From the NCBI GenBank assembly GCA_003045895.1, contig PZPC01000002.1, positions 1 through 64,000 on the forward strand: 64,000 nucleotides of DNA, given 5' to 3'. A program made the translations under genes and the position numbers. The DNA comes from Bacteroidota bacterium (GTDB lineage: Bacteria > Bacteroidota > Bacteroidia > Chitinophagales > Saprospiraceae). Each line of letters starts with the position of its first letter. Within the stretch, counting starts at the first letter, position 1. The notes beneath the pieces were generated by a model that had not been told where the DNA came from, did no database searches, and saw only the letters and a program-made list of their open reading frames with translations. Below are positions 61,211-64,000 of this stretch, in pieces.

Positions 61211-61253
61211 GTGATTAATTCAGCCTGGCTAAAGCCAAGCTGAATTAATCACC
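61210..61253. terminator. Bidirectional terminator/inverted repeat between convergent genes
   Basis: GGTGATTAATTCAGC-cTGGCtaaaGCCAa-GCTGAATTAATCACC; 15-bp perfect outer arms, first base is the last base of the upstream stop codon. Confidence 0.7.
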
Positions 61254-61281
61254 AATTGTCAGATAGGTATACCTGGTCGTT

Positions 61282-62688
61282 CTATTCCTGCCCCCAGGAA
61301 GTGTGGAAAACACCCGTTGCGTCCAGGCGTTCATAGGTATGTGCGCCGAAGAAATCGCGTTGTGCCTGTACCAAATTGAGGGGTAGGGTGGCCGTCCGCA
61401 AAGCTTCGAAGTAGTGCAAGGTACTGGCCAGGGCCAACAGCGGGATGCCGTTCTCCACGCCTTTTACCACCACGGCTTTTACCGAGGGCAGCAACGTCTT
61501 TAGCCGGCCGCGAAAGACGGCCGACCCGAGCAGATTTTCCAGATCGGGTGCCGCCACGTAGGCCTGGCGAATATCCTCTAATAGTTCGGCCCGAATAATG
61601 CATCCGCCCCGCCAGATTTTGGCCGTATCGGCCAGGCGCAAGTCCAGGTCCATTTCCTTGCCGGCCACGGCGAGCAGGTGCAGTCCCTGGGCGTAAGTCA
61701 GGATAAAGGCAAAAAGCAGGGCTTGTTCCACCTGCGCGACGAATGCGGCCGTCGTCACCGTTTTTTCTACGGCGTTGTCACCGTAGTCCTTCGCCGCTTC
61801 CTGACGGAATGACCACAGTGCCGATAGGCCCCGCATGGTCACGGCGGCATCGATCGTGGGTACGGGCACGCCCAGGTCCATAGCCGATTGGGACGTCCAT
61901 TTGCCGGTACCTTTTTGCTTGGCTTTATCCAGGATGACATCGATGAGGTCGCCGGATTTTTGATCGTCGGGTTGGGCAAAAATTTCGGCCGTTATTTCAA
62001 TGAGAAAAGACTGGAGCGGCCCTTTGTTCCATTCAGAAAATACCTGGTGAATAGCTTGGTTGCTTAAGCCTCCTACCTGTTTCAGTAGGTCATAAGCTTC
62101 GGCAATGAGTTGCATGAGGCCGTATTCGATGCCGTTGTGCACCATTTTAACGTAGTGTCCGGCGGGGCCCTTGCCCATGTAGGCTACACAAGGATCGTCA
62201 TCGACTTTGGCGGCTACCGCTTCCAGAATCGGCTGGATGCGCTCCCAGGCAGCGTGGTCGCCTCCGGGCATAATACTTGGCCCACGGCGGGCGCCTTCTT
62301 CGCCACCAGATACACCTACCCCCAGGAACTGGATATTTTTCGTCTGCAGATAAGCCGCCCGACGCGCGGTATCCTCGTAAAAAGAGTTTCCTCCGTCAAT
62401 GAGGAGGTCGCCCGGCGAAAGATGGGGAAGCAAGCCATCGATAACGCTATCCACAACCTTGCCCGCAGGCACCAGCAGCATGATCGTGCGGGGTTGCCGG
62501 AGCGCCGCCAGGAACTCGGCCTGGTCGGTTGTACCCAATACTTTTCGGTGTTCAGCAGATTGATTAAGCGAGGCTGCTTTGTCCGCATCGAGGTCTAAAC
62601 CCGCAGCAGCAAAACCGTGGTCGGCCACATTGAGCAAAAAATTACGGCCCATTACCCCCAGGCCAATCATTCCGAAATCGTATTGCAT
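61282..62688 (-). CDS. gnd: 6-phosphogluconate dehydrogenase, decarboxylating
   Basis: FGMIGLGVMGRNFLLNVADHGF, GVGVSGGEEGARRGPSIMPGG, KMVHNGIEYG, DKAKQKGTGKWTSQSAMDLGVPVPTIDAAV. Confidence 0.96.
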   Translation of the reverse strand: MQYDFGMIGLGVMGRNFLLNVADHGFAAAGLDLDADKAASLNQSAEHRKVLGTTDQAEFLAALRQPRTIMLLVPAGKVVDSVIDGLLPHLSPGDLLIDGGNSFYEDTARRAAYLQTKNIQFLGVGVSGGEEGARRGPSIMPGGDHAAWERIQPILEAVAAKVDDDPCVAYMGKGPAGHYVKMVHNGIEYGLMQLIAEAYDLLKQVGGLSNQAIHQVFSEWNKGPLQSFLIEITAEIFAQPDDQKSGDLIDVILDKAKQKGTGKWTSQSAMDLGVPVPTIDAAVTMRGLSALWSFRQEAAKDYGDNAVEKTVTTAAFVAQVEQALLFAFILTYAQGLHLLAVAGKEMDLDLRLADTAKIWRGGCIIRAELLEDIRQAYVAAPDLENLLGSAVFRGRLKTLLPSVKAVVVKGVENGIPLLALASTLHYFEALRTATLPLNLVQAQRDFFGAHTYERLDATGVFHTSWGQE

Positions 62689-62802
62689 GGATATCACTTT
62701 TTTAAATTCAAAAACTATTTAATGAACTAATAACGGGAAAACCTTACCAACCTAAAAGTAGTTTACTTTCTTTGTAAATACATCACCGCCATTCTAAAAA
62801 TC

Positions 62803-64000
62803 ATGGATTCGCACATCTTCGTTATCTTCGGCGCCTCTGGCGACCTCGCTACCCGCAAATTGATTCCCGCTTTTTTCAAGCTTTACCAGGGCGGCTATTT
62901 ACCCGAAAAATTTGCGCTCCTCGGTGTTAGTCGCACCGATTTATCAGATGATGATTTTCGTACCCAGGTGGTGACCAATAGCCAATTCCTACCCCAGGAT
63001 GCCGACCCCGACGCCTTGCGCAATTTTGCCAAACTTTTATACTACCAGCCCATTGATACTGCCGTTGAAGCCGATTACGCCAAGGTAAAAACCCGCCTGC
63101 AGGAACTGGACGACCGGCACGGAACCCCCGGCAACTATATTTTTTACCTCTCTACGCCACCCAAACTCTACGAAACTGTTCCGGCTTATTTGAGCGCGCA
63201 GGGGCTCAACGAGTCGAAAGGCCGTTTTCGGCGGTTGGTCATTGAAAAACCCTTTGGTTACGACGGAGAGTCGGCCCGGCAGCTCAATATGCACCTGTTG
63301 CGGTTTTTTCTCGAAGACCAGATCTACCGCATCGATCACTACCTGGGTAAAGAAACGGTGCAAAACCTGCTGGTCACGCGCTTTGCCAACGGCATTTATG
63401 AACCCCTCTGGAATCGCAACTACATTCACCACGTTCAAATTACCTCCGCCGAAAACATTGGGGTACAAAACCGGGGTGGTTACTACAACGAATCTGGCGC
63501 CCTCAGGGATATGATCCAGAATCACTTGTTGCAGATCGTGGCGCACATTGCTATGGAGCCACCCGTCTCATCCGATTCCAAGGCGATTCGGAATGAGAAA
63601 CTGAAGCTTTTTCAATCGCTGCGGCCCATCCTGCCCGAAGAGATGGACAAGTACGTTATCCGGGGCCAGTATACCAGTTCCAATATAAAAGAAGAGCGTG
63701 CGCAGGGTTACCGCGAAGAAAAAGGAGTGCCAACCGATTCGCGTACGGAAACCTACGTGGCGATGAAATTCTTTATCGACAACTGGCGCTGGTCCGACGT
63801 GCCTTTCTACCTGCGCACCGGCAAGCGGATGCCCACCAAGGTAACGGAAGTGGTCATCACCTTCAAGCCCTCGCCACAGCGCTTGTTCCGCAGCGAGGAG
63901 ACCTTCAACAACCCCTACAACCAGCTGATTATCCGCATCCAGCCCCACGAAGGACTCGCCCTGCGGTTTGGCATGAAAGTGCCCGGCCAGGGTTTTAAAG
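62803..64000 (+). CDS. zwf: Glucose-6-phosphate 1-dehydrogenase, 3'-truncated by window end
   Basis: MDSHIFVIFGASGDLATRKLIPAFFKL; RLVIEKPFG; RIDHYLGKETVQNL; open to window end so absent from the ORF track. Confidence 0.96.
   Translation, partial: MDSHIFVIFGASGDLATRKLIPAFFKLYQGGYLPEKFALLGVSRTDLSDDDFRTQVVTNSQFLPQDADPDALRNFAKLLYYQPIDTAVEADYAKVKTRLQELDDRHGTPGNYIFYLSTPPKLYETVPAYLSAQGLNESKGRFRRLVIEKPFGYDGESARQLNMHLLRFFLEDQIYRIDHYLGKETVQNLLVTRFANGIYEPLWNRNYIHHVQITSAENIGVQNRGGYYNESGALRDMIQNHLLQIVAHIAMEPPVSSDSKAIRNEKLKLFQSLRPILPEEMDKYVIRGQYTSSNIKEERAQGYREEKGVPTDSRTETYVAMKFFIDNWRWSDVPFYLRTGKRMPTKVTEVVITFKPSPQRLFRSEETFNNPYNQLIIRIQPHEGLALRFGMKVPGQGFK

Overview
64-kb window of a Bacteroidota chromosome. 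It looks like the Saprospiria/Lewinella type: type IX secretion C-termini, a SusC/SusD pair, TAnnTTTG-type promoter motifs and moderately high GC. No rRNA, tRNA, CRISPR array or recognisable transposase was seen. Most of the window is ordinary chromosome with housekeeping genes: obg, adk, truA, mnmG, PBP1A, ald, gyrB, lgt, gnd and a truncated zwf. Accessory signals stand out against this. (1) An AT-richer ~4.7-kb island (about 12.06-16.98 kb) is bounded by ~122-bp direct repeats. Each repeat carries the 3' ends of BOTH flanking convergent genes. The island holds a 5'-truncated large ORF overlapping a multi-TM membrane-protein gene (candidate effector/immunity pair), an FG-GAP-like lipoprotein and an XRE regulator. 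(2) A decayed RelE/ParE-type toxin-antitoxin locus (36.7-39.3 kb) is split by a ~2-kb segment with a membrane protein, with the antitoxin 3' end duplicated on both sides. (3) A nested palindromic (REP/MITE-like) element lies at 47.33-47.83 kb, plus other interspersed palindromic repeats. (4) Two paralogous T9SS metzincin proteases flank a dienelactone hydrolase. (5) A patatin-like protein appears to have a multi-TM insertion between its nucleophile and DGG motifs. All family assignments come from reading motifs by eye; no database search was run.
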